DNA of 64,000 nt, taken from positions 1,364,001-1,428,000 of the forward strand of contig NZ_CP144375.1 of assembly GCF_043575855.1 (NCBI RefSeq). Reading direction: 5' to 3'. The notes under the pieces were generated by a model. The model saw nothing but the letters and a program-made list of their open reading frames with translations, searched no databases and was not told the origin of the DNA. Made by a program: the position numbers and the translations under genes. This document shows, piece by piece, positions 24,654 through 32,920 of this stretch (its first letter is position 1; each line of letters opens with the position of its first letter). The DNA comes from Kutzneria buriramensis (GTDB lineage Bacteria > Actinomycetota > Actinomycetes > Mycobacteriales > Pseudonocardiaceae).

Positions 24654-26971
24654 GGGCTCGACGCTAGCCGCCGGTGCCACCACCGGGCGACCTCGGCGCG
24701 GTTGCGCAGGCCCAGCTTGCTCATGATGTTCGCCGAATGGCTCTCCACCGTCCGCGTCGAGATGAACAGCTTCTCGGCGATCTCCCGGTAGGTCAGCCCC
24801 TCGGCCACCAGCTCGGCGACCGTCGCCTCACGATCGGAGAGCGCTCCCCGCTCCGCCTCGACGGCCGGCGCCCCGCGGTTGTCGTCACCTAGGCTGACGA
24901 AGGCCAGCAGCGTCGCCTCCGGATCCGCGCCGACGTCGTCGGCCCGCTGGTCGCCCAGGATGCGGGCGGCGCGGGCGGCCCCCTCGGCCAGCGGGACCAT
25001 CGCCGCCAGCCGCATGCCGGACCGTTCGACCAGCACCAGCGAGGCGTGCAGCACGGTCGCCGCGCTCTCCTGCTGGCCGACCACGGCCAGTGCCTCCGCC
25101 AGTTCCAGCCCGACCAGACCCGGTCCCCACTTGTCGCCGGCGGCCAACTGCTGCTGCAAACCGTTGCGCAGCAACTCGACGGCCTTGGGCGGATCGCCGT
25201 GCCGCAGCTCGGTGAGACCGGCGGTGGCCAGCGCCCAACTCCGGTTCCACGCCGGATAGCCGGCATCGGCCGTGTCGGTGAGGAGCCAGTTCGCCAGGCG
25301 CAGCATCCCCGCCGAGTCGGCGGAGTACGTCGCGCCGGCGAACACCGCCAGGTTGCGCACGAAGTAACACGGCCCGCGCTGGCCCAGTTCCTCCCAGCGG
25401 TCGGCGGCGCGCAGCAGCATGTCGACGCTGTCCGCATGGCCGCTCAGCCAACGGTGCGCGCCCTCGATCCCGGCCAGGACCGCAGCGACGTACGGGGCCT
25501 GCGGATCGTCGTCGGCCACGGGGACCTCGGCCGCCTGCGTCAGCAGGACACGCGCCTGCGCGTGGTCGCCCTGGCAGGTCGTGAAGAAACCCTGCTGCGC
25601 CAACGCGACCGCCAGCCCCGGGCCCGGCTCGTTGAGCGCGGCCGTGCGGGCCAGCCAGGTCTTGCCCTCGTTCAGGCTGCCGTGGAACCACCACGCCAGG
25701 TAGGCGCCCAGGCCGGTGGCCATCTCCAGCCCGATCGGCGCCAGGCCCGACACCTCGCAGGACGCTGTCAGGGCCGCGCGGATGTTCGGCAGATGCGTGC
25801 CGAACCACCGCATGCCGTCGAGTTCCCCGGCGGTGTAGTAGAGCTGGGTCGTTTCCCTTACGCCGTAACCGAAGTGTTGAGTGTGCTGGCGGCGCACGTC
25901 GTCGACCAGACCCGCCTGCTCCGCCGCCCGGCGACCTTCCTGGCGGAACGTCTCGCGCATGCGGAACCGGGGCGAGCCGCCGGTCAGGTCGGCCACCACG
26001 ACACTGCGGAACTCCAACTGTTCCAACACTTCCAGCACGCCGGCGGCGGACACCTCCTCGCACGCGCCGACCGCCCGCGCCGCGTCGAGATCCCACTCGC
26101 CGACCAGCACCCACAGCCGCATCCATACGGCGCGCTGCGCCGGCGTGCAGTCCTTCCAGGTGGCGCCGACCATCGCCGCAAGCGACCGGTGGCTCTCCCG
26201 CCGGCCGACCTGAGAACCGGCCTGCCCCAACAGGTCCAGGTGCTGCGGCAGGTCGGCGGCCTTCACCATGCGCAGCCACGGCGCGGCCATCTCGATCGCC
26301 AGCGGAATGCCGTCCAGCGTCCGGCACAGCCGGATGAGGTCGGCCCGGTTCGTCGGCGTCACGGCGAAGTCCGGCATCTGCTCGCGGGTCCGCTCGACCA
26401 GCAGCTGCAACGCCTCGCCGTCCGGGTCGTCCTCCGACGACGGCATGCTCAGCGGCGGCACCCGAAGCCACCGCTCGCCCGGCACCCGCAGCGGAATCCG
26501 GCTGGTGGCGAGGATCCGCACCGCCGGGGCGGCCCGCAGCACGTCCACACACAGGGCCGCCACGTCCTCGACGATGTCCTCGCAGTTGTCCAGCACCAGC
26601 AGCACGCGCTCGTCCTCGGGCAGCTCCGCCAACGTCGCCAGCAGCGCCTCCCGGCCCGGGCGCGCGGACTGGTCGTGCAGCGGGCGCGGCAGCGACTCGG
26701 CGACGAACCGCGCCAGCCGGTCGCGCTGTTCCAGCTGGGTGAGGTCGATCAGGGCGACGCCGTGCCCGTACGCGGGACGCAGCCGGCGCGCGGCCTCCTC
26801 GGCCAGGCGGGTCTTGCCCATGCCGCTCGGGCCGTACAGGGTGACCAGGCGGGCGGTGGCCAGCAGGTCGGCGATGTCCGTCAGCACCGAGTCCCGGCCG
26901 ACGAAGCTCGTCAGCGACGCGGGCAGCGCGCCGGTCACGAACGGGGAGAGGCGAAGGACGGCACGAGTCAC
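24650..26971 (-). CDS. LuxR-type regulator with NB-ARC-like ATPase and TPR region
   Basis: A 773-aa regulator. The region LPASLTSFVGRDSVLTDIA leads into Walker A YGPSGMGKTRL (about residues 45-56), Walker B ERVLLVLDNCEDI and the ATPase 'ATSR' sensor. A helical repeat region follows (about 350-690) and a C-terminal LuxR HTH (ALSDREATVAELVAEGLTYR, then REIAEKLFISTRTVESHSA). It acts as an ATP-dependent switch for DNA binding. It is coupled by 4 bp to the downstream aldo/keto reductase, a likely target. The start is GTG at 26971; GTG at 26938, just before LPASLTSFVGR, is the alternative. Confidence 0.9.
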   Translation of the reverse strand: MTRAVLRLSPFVTGALPASLTSFVGRDSVLTDIADLLATARLVTLYGPSGMGKTRLAEEAARRLRPAYGHGVALIDLTQLEQRDRLARFVAESLPRPLHDQSARPGREALLATLAELPEDERVLLVLDNCEDIVEDVAALCVDVLRAAPAVRILATSRIPLRVPGERWLRVPPLSMPSSEDDPDGEALQLLVERTREQMPDFAVTPTNRADLIRLCRTLDGIPLAIEMAAPWLRMVKAADLPQHLDLLGQAGSQVGRRESHRSLAAMVGATWKDCTPAQRAVWMRLWVLVGEWDLDAARAVGACEEVSAAGVLEVLEQLEFRSVVVADLTGGSPRFRMRETFRQEGRRAAEQAGLVDDVRRQHTQHFGYGVRETTQLYYTAGELDGMRWFGTHLPNIRAALTASCEVSGLAPIGLEMATGLGAYLAWWFHGSLNEGKTWLARTAALNEPGPGLAVALAQQGFFTTCQGDHAQARVLLTQAAEVPVADDDPQAPYVAAVLAGIEGAHRWLSGHADSVDMLLRAADRWEELGQRGPCYFVRNLAVFAGATYSADSAGMLRLANWLLTDTADAGYPAWNRSWALATAGLTELRHGDPPKAVELLRNGLQQQLAAGDKWGPGLVGLELAEALAVVGQQESAATVLHASLVLVERSGMRLAAMVPLAEGAARAARILGDQRADDVGADPEATLLAFVSLGDDNRGAPAVEAERGALSDREATVAELVAEGLTYREIAEKLFISTRTVESHSANIMSKLGLRNRAEVARWWHRRLASSP

Positions 26972-27071
26972 ACCCTAGTTGACCGGCCGCGCGCCTGCTG
27001 GAACGCGCCCTGCGCCGCCGCTATCCTGGAGCGCCCGCCACACCTGCCGCCGAACTTGGGGTTCCCGAAGC

Positions 27072-27824
27072 ATGAGCGACTCCTCCGCCGTCCTGCCGGG
27101 CTATCCGGATCCGCTGTGGATTCAGGCGGTCGCGCTGGTGCGGGGCGAGATCGAGCGCGGGGTGCTCAAGCCCGGCATGCGGCTGGCCCCCGAACGCGAG
27201 CTCTGCCAGCAGCTCGGCATCAGCCGGGTGACGCTGCGCCGCGCGCTCGGCCACCTGGTCGAGGAGGGCGTGCTGAGCGCGTCCCGTGGCCGCGGCTGGT
27301 ACGTCAGCCAGACCGCGCAGCCCAAGAAGGAATGGCCCAACACCCTCGAGTCCTTCACCGAGACCGCCGCCCGGATGGGCCTCACCCCGCACTCGCGGGT
27401 GCTGCAGAACCGCATCGACCCGGCGACGATCGACCAGGCCGAGCGGCTCGGCATCGCCCCCGGCACGCCGCTGTTCAGCCTCGAACGGGTCCGGCTGCTC
27501 AACGACGTGCCGATCGGGCTGGACCTCACCCGGCTGCCGCTCGGTCTGGTGCCGGAGCTCGGCGAGCTCGACTTCACCGAACGGTCGCTGTACGCCACGC
27601 TGGCCGAGGCGGGCGTCGAGCCGGTGCGCGCGGACTCCACCATCGAGGCCACCAAGGCCGACGACCGGACCGCCCGGCACCTGGAGGTCGCCCCGGGCGA
27701 GCCGCTGCTGGTCATGCACCAGCTCGCCCTCGACGCGGACCAGGAACCGCTGTTCATGTCGAGCATCCGGTACGCCGGCGAGCGCTACCGGCTGCGCACC
27801 TCGTTCAGCCGGGCGCCGCAGTGA
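27072..27824 (+). CDS. GntR/HutC-family repressor with UTRA ligand domain, paralogue 1
   Basis: A 250-aa regulator. The N-terminal winged helix (about 10-78) contains ERELCQQLGISRVTLRRALG and the wing SASRGRGWYVS. The C-terminal UTRA domain (about 95-245) contains GTPLFSLERVRLLNDVPIG and the closing RYAGERYRLRTSFSR. It closely resembles the second GntR at 36364 along its whole length, so the two are paralogues flanking one sugar locus. HutC-type regulators of amino sugars bind sugar phosphates and TGG-TAT-like dyads. TGGTAT boxes occur near several promoters in this locus. The start ATG matches the paralogue's N-terminus. Confidence 0.9.
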   Translation: MSDSSAVLPGYPDPLWIQAVALVRGEIERGVLKPGMRLAPERELCQQLGISRVTLRRALGHLVEEGVLSASRGRGWYVSQTAQPKKEWPNTLESFTETAARMGLTPHSRVLQNRIDPATIDQAERLGIAPGTPLFSLERVRLLNDVPIGLDLTRLPLGLVPELGELDFTERSLYATLAEAGVEPVRADSTIEATKADDRTARHLEVAPGEPLLVMHQLALDADQEPLFMSSIRYAGERYRLRTSFSRAPQ

Positions 27825-27828
27825 GGTT

Positions 27829-28737
27829 TCAGGCCCCCACCACAGCCTTCACGAAGCCCGGACCGGCCGCCTCCATCGCGGCGAAGGCCTCGTCCACCTG
27901 GTCCAGGCGGTATCGGTGGGTCACCAGCGGGGCGTAGCTGAACCGCCGCTGGGCGATCAGGTCCAGCGCGGTGGCCATGGCGGCGATGGTCCGGGTCCGG
28001 TCCGGGCAGAACCCGTTGACCACGGTGACGGCCTTGTACCAGAGGTTCATGTCCATCTTGGCGTCGCCGCTGTGGTGGTAGCCGATCACGTTGAGGGTGC
28101 CGAACGACCGGACCAGGCTGCCGGCGGTGGTCAGGCCCGGGGTCACGCCGGTGGCCTCCAGCACCACGTCGAAGTCGGCGGGCAGGTCGTCCAGGCCGTA
28201 GGTGGCGTCCGCGCCCAGGGAGAGTGCCCTCCCACGGCGAGCCGGATCGGGGTCGACGCCGACGAGCAGGCCCGGGGCGTGCCGCTTGGCCAGCTGCACC
28301 AGGCCGAGCCCCATGAAGCCGAGGCCGACCACCGCAACGCGACTACCAGCGGTGATGGGCGACCGGGAGAGCGCTTCCTCCAGCACGGCGACGGGTTCGC
28401 CCAGCGCGTGCGCGGGCTCGATGCCGACGGGAATCGGCAGGACCGTGTGGGCATCCATCACGGCCCGCGACGCGAAGCCCTCGCCGCCCAGGCCGGTGAC
28501 CAAATCGCCGACGGACCATCGCGTGGCATCGGATCCGACGGCGGCGATCCGGCCGGCGATCTCGTGCCCGAGCCGCGTCGGGGGTGAGCCCGAGTCGTGG
28601 TCCTGCCAGGCCGACAGGTCCGAGGTGCACACGCCGCACGCCAGCACCTCGACCAGCACCTGGTCCGCCGCCGGCGCCGGATCCGGCAACTCCACGACCT
28701 TCGACGTGCGCGGGCCGACCAGCTGGCTGAGTCTCAT
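27829..28737 (-). CDS. Medium-chain alcohol/polyol dehydrogenase lacking the structural zinc loop
   Basis: A 302-aa MDR protein. Catalytic-zinc ligands are present (CGVCTSDLS, RLGHEIAG) and the NAD fold shows VAVVGLGFMGLGLVQL. The usual four-Cys structural-zinc loop is missing: that region reads GLGGEGFASRAVMDAH. The protein is shorter than typical sorbitol or threonine dehydrogenases (about 340 aa). It probably oxidises a sugar alcohol or a C3/C5 hydroxyl of the imported sugar. It is divergent from the ABC importer across a region rich in TGGTAT boxes. The ATG start sits about 14 nt from the nearest box set. Confidence 0.87.
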   Translation of the reverse strand: MRLSQLVGPRTSKVVELPDPAPAADQVLVEVLACGVCTSDLSAWQDHDSGSPPTRLGHEIAGRIAAVGSDATRWSVGDLVTGLGGEGFASRAVMDAHTVLPIPVGIEPAHALGEPVAVLEEALSRSPITAGSRVAVVGLGFMGLGLVQLAKRHAPGLLVGVDPDPARRGRALSLGADATYGLDDLPADFDVVLEATGVTPGLTTAGSLVRSFGTLNVIGYHHSGDAKMDMNLWYKAVTVVNGFCPDRTRTIAAMATALDLIAQRRFSYAPLVTHRYRLDQVDEAFAAMEAAGPGFVKAVVGA

Positions 28738-28750
28738 GCTCGTCTCCGAG

Positions 28751-28776
28751 TGGTTTGAAGTGGTATGCGGTGGATT
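28751..28776. promoter_or_regulatory. Phased TGG boxes upstream of the dehydrogenase gene
   Basis: TGGTTT (28751), TGGTAT (28761) and TGGATT (28771) lie exactly 10 bp apart, one helical turn. The middle one equals the half-site of the GntR dyad at 36306. Likely a GntR operator, inferred. Confidence 0.5.
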
Positions 28777-28882
28777 GGTGACCTGTCGCACGCCCGAGCG
28801 CCGCCGACGATCCTCGCACCGCGTTTTCGGAGCGTCACTACTCTGTTCGGCCGCTAGACACCGGCCTGCCGCCTGGCCAGTC

Positions 28883-28908
28883 TGGTATGCCGTGGTATGC
28901 ATCTGGTA
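28883..28908. promoter_or_regulatory. Three TGGTAY boxes at 10-bp spacing upstream of the ABC importer
   Basis: TGGTAT (28883), TGGTAT (28893) and TGGTAC (28903) are direct repeats one helical turn apart, 34 nt upstream of the first permease start. Together with the set at 28751 they make six phased boxes in this divergent promoter region. Probably bound by one or both GntR paralogues. Confidence 0.6.
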
Positions 28909-28941
28909 CGTCGTCCGTCCGGGCGGGAAGGGAGCCGAGCC

Positions 28942-29916
28942 ATGCGCACGGTGCTCAGGAAGCTCGGCTTCTACGTGCTCACGGCGTGGGTCGCGATCAG
29001 CCTGAACTTCCTGATCCCGCGGATCATGCCCGGCGACCCGGCCGAACACCTGATCAACCAGTTCCACGGCAAGCTCAACCCGGCCGCCATCCAGGCGCTG
29101 CGCGTGCTGTTCGGCCAGCCCGACGCCAGCCTGTGGAGCCAGTACCTCAGCTACTGGCACAGCATCCTGACCGGCGACTTCGGCATCTCCTACGCCTACT
29201 ACCCGGCCGACGTCGGCACCGTCCTGGGCCAGAGCATGTTCTGGACGCTGGGCCTGATCACCGCCTGCACCGTGCTCGGCTTCGTGATCGGCACCGGCCT
29301 GGGCATCCTCGCCGGCTGGAGGCGCGGCAGCTGGCTGGACTCGCTGATCCCGGCGACGACCTTCCTGTCGTCCATCCCCTACTTCTGGTTCGCCATCATC
29401 ATCGTGCTGGTCTTCGCCATCACGCTGAACTGGTTCCCGCTGTCCGGCGGCTACTCCGTGGACACCACCATCGGCTTCTCCGGCGACTTCGTCGCCAGCG
29501 TGCTGTATTACGCGGTGCTGCCGGCGGCCACCATCGTGATCACCTCGGTCGGCGGCTGGCTGATCGGCATGCGGAACATGATGGTGACCACGCTGTCCGA
29601 GGACTACGTCCGGCTGGCCGAGGCCAAGGGCCTGTCGCGGCGCCGGATCATGTACTCCTACGCCGCCCGCAACGCCATGCTGCCGTCGCTGTCGGGCTTC
29701 GCGATGTCGCTGGGCTTCGTGATCGGCGGCTCCATCGTCACCGAGGTCGTCTTCAACTACCCGGGTCTCGGCACGACCCTGTTCAAAGCCGCGCAGGCCG
29801 CGGACTACCCGCTGATGTCGGCCATCTTCCTGCTGATCACGGTGATGGTGCTGATCGCCAACCTGATCGCCGACGTCGTCTACGTGTTCCTCGACCCGAG
29901 GACGAGGGAGGGCTGA
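28942..29916 (+). CDS. ABC importer permease, DppB/OppB type
   Basis: A 324-aa inner-membrane permease. Seen: an N-terminal helix YVLTAWVAISLNFLIPRIMPGDP (the conserved 'PGDP' of DppB), multiple hydrophobic helices and the EAA loop YVRLAEAKGLSRRRIMYSYA. It forms the channel with the next gene's permease domain. The ATG follows GGGAGCCGAG. The next gene starts inside its stop (TGATG). First gene of a run continuing to about 39 kb with 4-bp overlaps, so it is probably the head of the operon. Confidence 0.92.
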   Translation: MRTVLRKLGFYVLTAWVAISLNFLIPRIMPGDPAEHLINQFHGKLNPAAIQALRVLFGQPDASLWSQYLSYWHSILTGDFGISYAYYPADVGTVLGQSMFWTLGLITACTVLGFVIGTGLGILAGWRRGSWLDSLIPATTFLSSIPYFWFAIIIVLVFAITLNWFPLSGGYSVDTTIGFSGDFVASVLYYAVLPAATIVITSVGGWLIGMRNMMVTTLSEDYVRLAEAKGLSRRRIMYSYAARNAMLPSLSGFAMSLGFVIGGSIVTEVVFNYPGLGTTLFKAAQAADYPLMSAIFLLITVMVLIANLIADVVYVFLDPRTREG

Positions 29917-31907
29917 TGGCCATGCAACCCGCGGTCCTCGCCGAGGCCGACCAGGTCGAGCCGCGGGCCGGCCGGCTGTGGCTGCGCGCCCTGCGCTCGC
30001 CGCTGACCCTGACCGGCGTGGTCATCACCCTGATCTTCTGCGTGCTGGCGGTGATCGGGCCGTGGATCGCGCCGTACGACCCGTCCGCGGTCACCGACGC
30101 GGCCACCGCTCCCCCGTCGTTCGACCACTGGCTGGGCACCACCCAGAACGGCCAGGACATCCTGTCCCAGATGCTCTACGGGGCGCAGGCGTCCATGTTC
30201 GTCGGCCTCGGCTCGGCGGTGGTCACGACCGTGCTGTCCGTGCTGGTCGGCGTCACCGCCGGCTACCTCGGCGGCGTCAGCGACGAGCTCCTTTCCTTGC
30301 TGGCCAACGTGTTCCTGGTGCTGCCGGGCCTGCCGCTGACCATCATCCTCGCCGCCTACCTGCCGCACAGCGGGTCGCTCGGCATCATCCTGGTGATCTC
30401 GCTGACCGGCTGGGCCTGGGGCGCGCGGGTGCTGCGCGCCCAGACGTTGTCGTTGCGCAAGCGGGACTTCGTGGAGGCGGCGCGGGCCACCGGCGAGCGC
30501 ACGTCGAAGATCATCCTGCGGGACATCCTGCCCAACCAGCTCGCGGTGATCGCGGCGTCGTTCCTGGGCACGGTGACCGCCGCCATCCTCACCCAGGCCA
30601 GCCTCGCGTTCCTCGGCCTGACCGACGTCACCCAGTGGTCCTGGGGCACGATCCTCTACTGGGCGCAGGCCGACAGCGCGCTGCTGACCGGCTCCTGGTG
30701 GTGGTTCGGCCCGGCCGGGCTGGCGATCGCGCTGATCGGCACCGCCCTGTCGCTGGTCAACTTCGGCATCGACGAGTTCATCAACCCCCGACTGCGCCAG
30801 GCCGGCATCGCCACGTTGAAGGCGCAGCGTGCCCAGGTGTCCCGCAAACGCGCTGGTCGCGGCAAGCGGGTCAGGCGCGGCGTCCAGGATCGTCGACTTC
30901 GTCCGGCCGGCAGCACGGACGTGATCCTGGACGTCCGCCACCTCAAGGTGAACTACGGCGTCGTCACCGCCGTCGACGATGTCTCGTTCACCTTGAGGCG
31001 GGGGGAAGTCCTCGGCATCGCCGGCGAGTCCGGCTCCGGCAAGTCCACGCTGGCCTACGCGATCACCCGGCTGCACAAGCCGCCGGCGGAGATCCCGCAG
31101 GGCGAGATCCGGTACACGCAGCCGGACGGGTCCACTGTGGACGTGCTCGCGATGGACTCCGACGAGCTGCGCTCCTTCCGCTGGGAGGAACTGTCCATCG
31201 TCTTCCAGTCCGCGATGCACGCCCTGAACCCGGTGATGCGGATCGGCGCCCAGATCGAGGACGCACTCGTCGCGCACCGGCCGGGCAGCACCGCCCCGGA
31301 GCGGGCCGCCCGCGTGGTCGAGCTGCTGGGCATCGTGGGAATTCCGGCCGACCGCGCCAATTCCTACCCGCACGAGCTGTCCGGCGGCATGCGGCAGCGG
31401 GCGATGATCGCGGTCGGGCTGGCCCTCGACCCGGAGATCATCGTCATGGACGAGCCGACCACCGCGCTGGACGTGGTGATCCAGCGGCAGATCATCGACA
31501 AGATCATGGAGCTGAAGGATCGGCTCGGCTTCTCCGTCGTGTTCATCACCCACGACCTGTCGCTGCTGATCGAGATGTCCGACACCATCGCCGTGATGTA
31601 CGGCGGCCGGATCGTCGAGCTGGCTCCCGCGCAGGACTTCCACGAGCGCCCGCAGCACCCGTACAGCCGCGGCCTGCTGGCCTCCTTCCCCACGCTCAGC
31701 GGCCCCAAGAAGGAGCTCACCGGCATTCCCGGCTCGCCGCCGGACCTGCGGCGACTGCCCAGCGGCTGCTCGTTCCGGCCGCGTTGCCCGGTCGCGTTCG
31801 ACGCCTGCGCCGAGCGTTCGCCGAGCCTGTACCAGATCGGCTCCTCGTCGGCGGCCTGCCTGCGGTACGACGAGGAGCACGCCGTCACGATTGGTGAGAC
31901 CGCATGA
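29916..31907 (+). CDS. Fused ABC permease-ATPase (DppC plus DppD)
   Basis: A 663-aa fusion. Residues 1-~300 are a DppC-type permease with the EAA loop DFVEAARATGERTSKIILRD. After a basic linker rich in Arg/Lys (about 300-335) comes a complete ABC ATPase: Walker A GESGSGKST, Q-loop IVFQSAMHALNPV, signature LSGGMRQRAMIA, Walker B IIVMDEPTTALD and the oligopeptide-type Cys-rich C-terminus SGCSFRPRCPVAF. The reading frame runs through with no stop or frameshift in the linker. Such fusions are known in some actinobacteria. It works with the separate ATPase downstream, giving an asymmetric ATPase pair. Confidence 0.92.
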   Translation: MAMQPAVLAEADQVEPRAGRLWLRALRSPLTLTGVVITLIFCVLAVIGPWIAPYDPSAVTDAATAPPSFDHWLGTTQNGQDILSQMLYGAQASMFVGLGSAVVTTVLSVLVGVTAGYLGGVSDELLSLLANVFLVLPGLPLTIILAAYLPHSGSLGIILVISLTGWAWGARVLRAQTLSLRKRDFVEAARATGERTSKIILRDILPNQLAVIAASFLGTVTAAILTQASLAFLGLTDVTQWSWGTILYWAQADSALLTGSWWWFGPAGLAIALIGTALSLVNFGIDEFINPRLRQAGIATLKAQRAQVSRKRAGRGKRVRRGVQDRRLRPAGSTDVILDVRHLKVNYGVVTAVDDVSFTLRRGEVLGIAGESGSGKSTLAYAITRLHKPPAEIPQGEIRYTQPDGSTVDVLAMDSDELRSFRWEELSIVFQSAMHALNPVMRIGAQIEDALVAHRPGSTAPERAARVVELLGIVGIPADRANSYPHELSGGMRQRAMIAVGLALDPEIIVMDEPTTALDVVIQRQIIDKIMELKDRLGFSVVFITHDLSLLIEMSDTIAVMYGGRIVELAPAQDFHERPQHPYSRGLLASFPTLSGPKKELTGIPGSPPDLRRLPSGCSFRPRCPVAFDACAERSPSLYQIGSSSAACLRYDEEHAVTIGETA

Positions 31908-32920
31908 GCGCCCCGGTGCTGGAGGCCGTCGACGTCACGAAGCACTTCCCGGTCCGTGGCCTGCTCAAGCGCGGCGCCGGGCGGGTCGTGCACGCCGTGG
32001 ACAACGTGTCGCTGAAGCTGTACGCCGGCCGGATCACCGCGCTGGTGGGTGAATCCGGCTCCGGAAAGTCCACTTTGGCCAGGCTGCTGGCCCAGCTGTA
32101 CCCGGTGACCAGCGGCGAGATCCGGCTGCACGGCCAGCCGGTGCGCGCCACCAGCGGCAAGGCGTTCCGTGACCACGTCAGCAAGGTGCAGCTGATCCTT
32201 CAGGACCCGTTCGCCTCCTTCAACCCGGTCGCCTCCATCGCCAGCACGCTCAAGCGGGCGGTGTCGATCCACCACGCCGACAAGCGCGGCGACGCGCAGC
32301 TCGCGGTGATCGACGACCTGCTGACGCAGACCAATCTGGTGCCGCCACGGCAGTTCACCGAGAAGTTCCCGCACGAGCTGTCCGGCGGACAGCTCCAGCG
32401 GGTGTCCATCGCCCGTGCCCTGGCCGCCAGCCCGGAGGTGTTCCTCGCCGACGAGCCGGTGTCCAGTTTGGACGTCTCCATCCGGCTGGGGATCCTGAAC
32501 CTGTTGCGGCGTCTCACCGAGGAGCGCGAGGTGGCGATGCTCTACGTCACCCACGACATCGCCTCCGCCCGGTACTTCGCCACCGACACCGCCGTGATGT
32601 ACGCCGGCGAGATCGTGGAGACCGGCCCGTCGGAGACCGTCACCCAGCAGGCCGCGCACCCGTACACCAAGCTGCTGATCTCCTCCGCGCCGGACCCGTC
32701 CCGTGTGGACACCGAGCGGATCCGGGACATCGGCCAGCCGCCGAGCCTGATCACGCCGCCGAGCGGCTGCCGGTTCCACCCGCGCTGCCCGTTCGCCCTG
32801 GATCGCTGCAAGCAGGAAACGCCGCCGACCTTCGAACTCGCCGACGGCCACACCACGCGGTGCTGGCTGTACGCGGACAAGCCTGAGCCCGCCGCGTCAG
32901 AAAGGCCTGATGCCTCGTGA
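31904..32920 (+). CDS. ABC importer ATPase, DppF/OppF type
   Basis: A 338-aa ATP-binding subunit. Seen: Walker A GESGSGKST, the Q-loop LILQDPFASFNPVAS, signature HELSGGQLQRVSIARALA, Walker B VFLADEPVSSLD, and the family's C-terminal Cys motif SGCRFHPRCPFALDRCKQE. The N-terminus has the DppF-type HFPVRGLLKRGAGRVVHAVD. It overlaps the fusion gene by ATGA and the binding-protein gene by GTGA. It should pair with the ATPase half of the fusion. Confidence 0.93.
   Translation: MSAPVLEAVDVTKHFPVRGLLKRGAGRVVHAVDNVSLKLYAGRITALVGESGSGKSTLARLLAQLYPVTSGEIRLHGQPVRATSGKAFRDHVSKVQLILQDPFASFNPVASIASTLKRAVSIHHADKRGDAQLAVIDDLLTQTNLVPPRQFTEKFPHELSGGQLQRVSIARALAASPEVFLADEPVSSLDVSIRLGILNLLRRLTEEREVAMLYVTHDIASARYFATDTAVMYAGEIVETGPSETVTQQAAHPYTKLLISSAPDPSRVDTERIRDIGQPPSLITPPSGCRFHPRCPFALDRCKQETPPTFELADGHTTRCWLYADKPEPAASERPDAS

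Noticed and set aside
25046..27937. A 963-codon plus-strand frame across the LuxR-ATPase and GntR genes
   Set aside because: It is shadow sequence of the real minus-strand LuxR-ATPase, with no recognisable domain.
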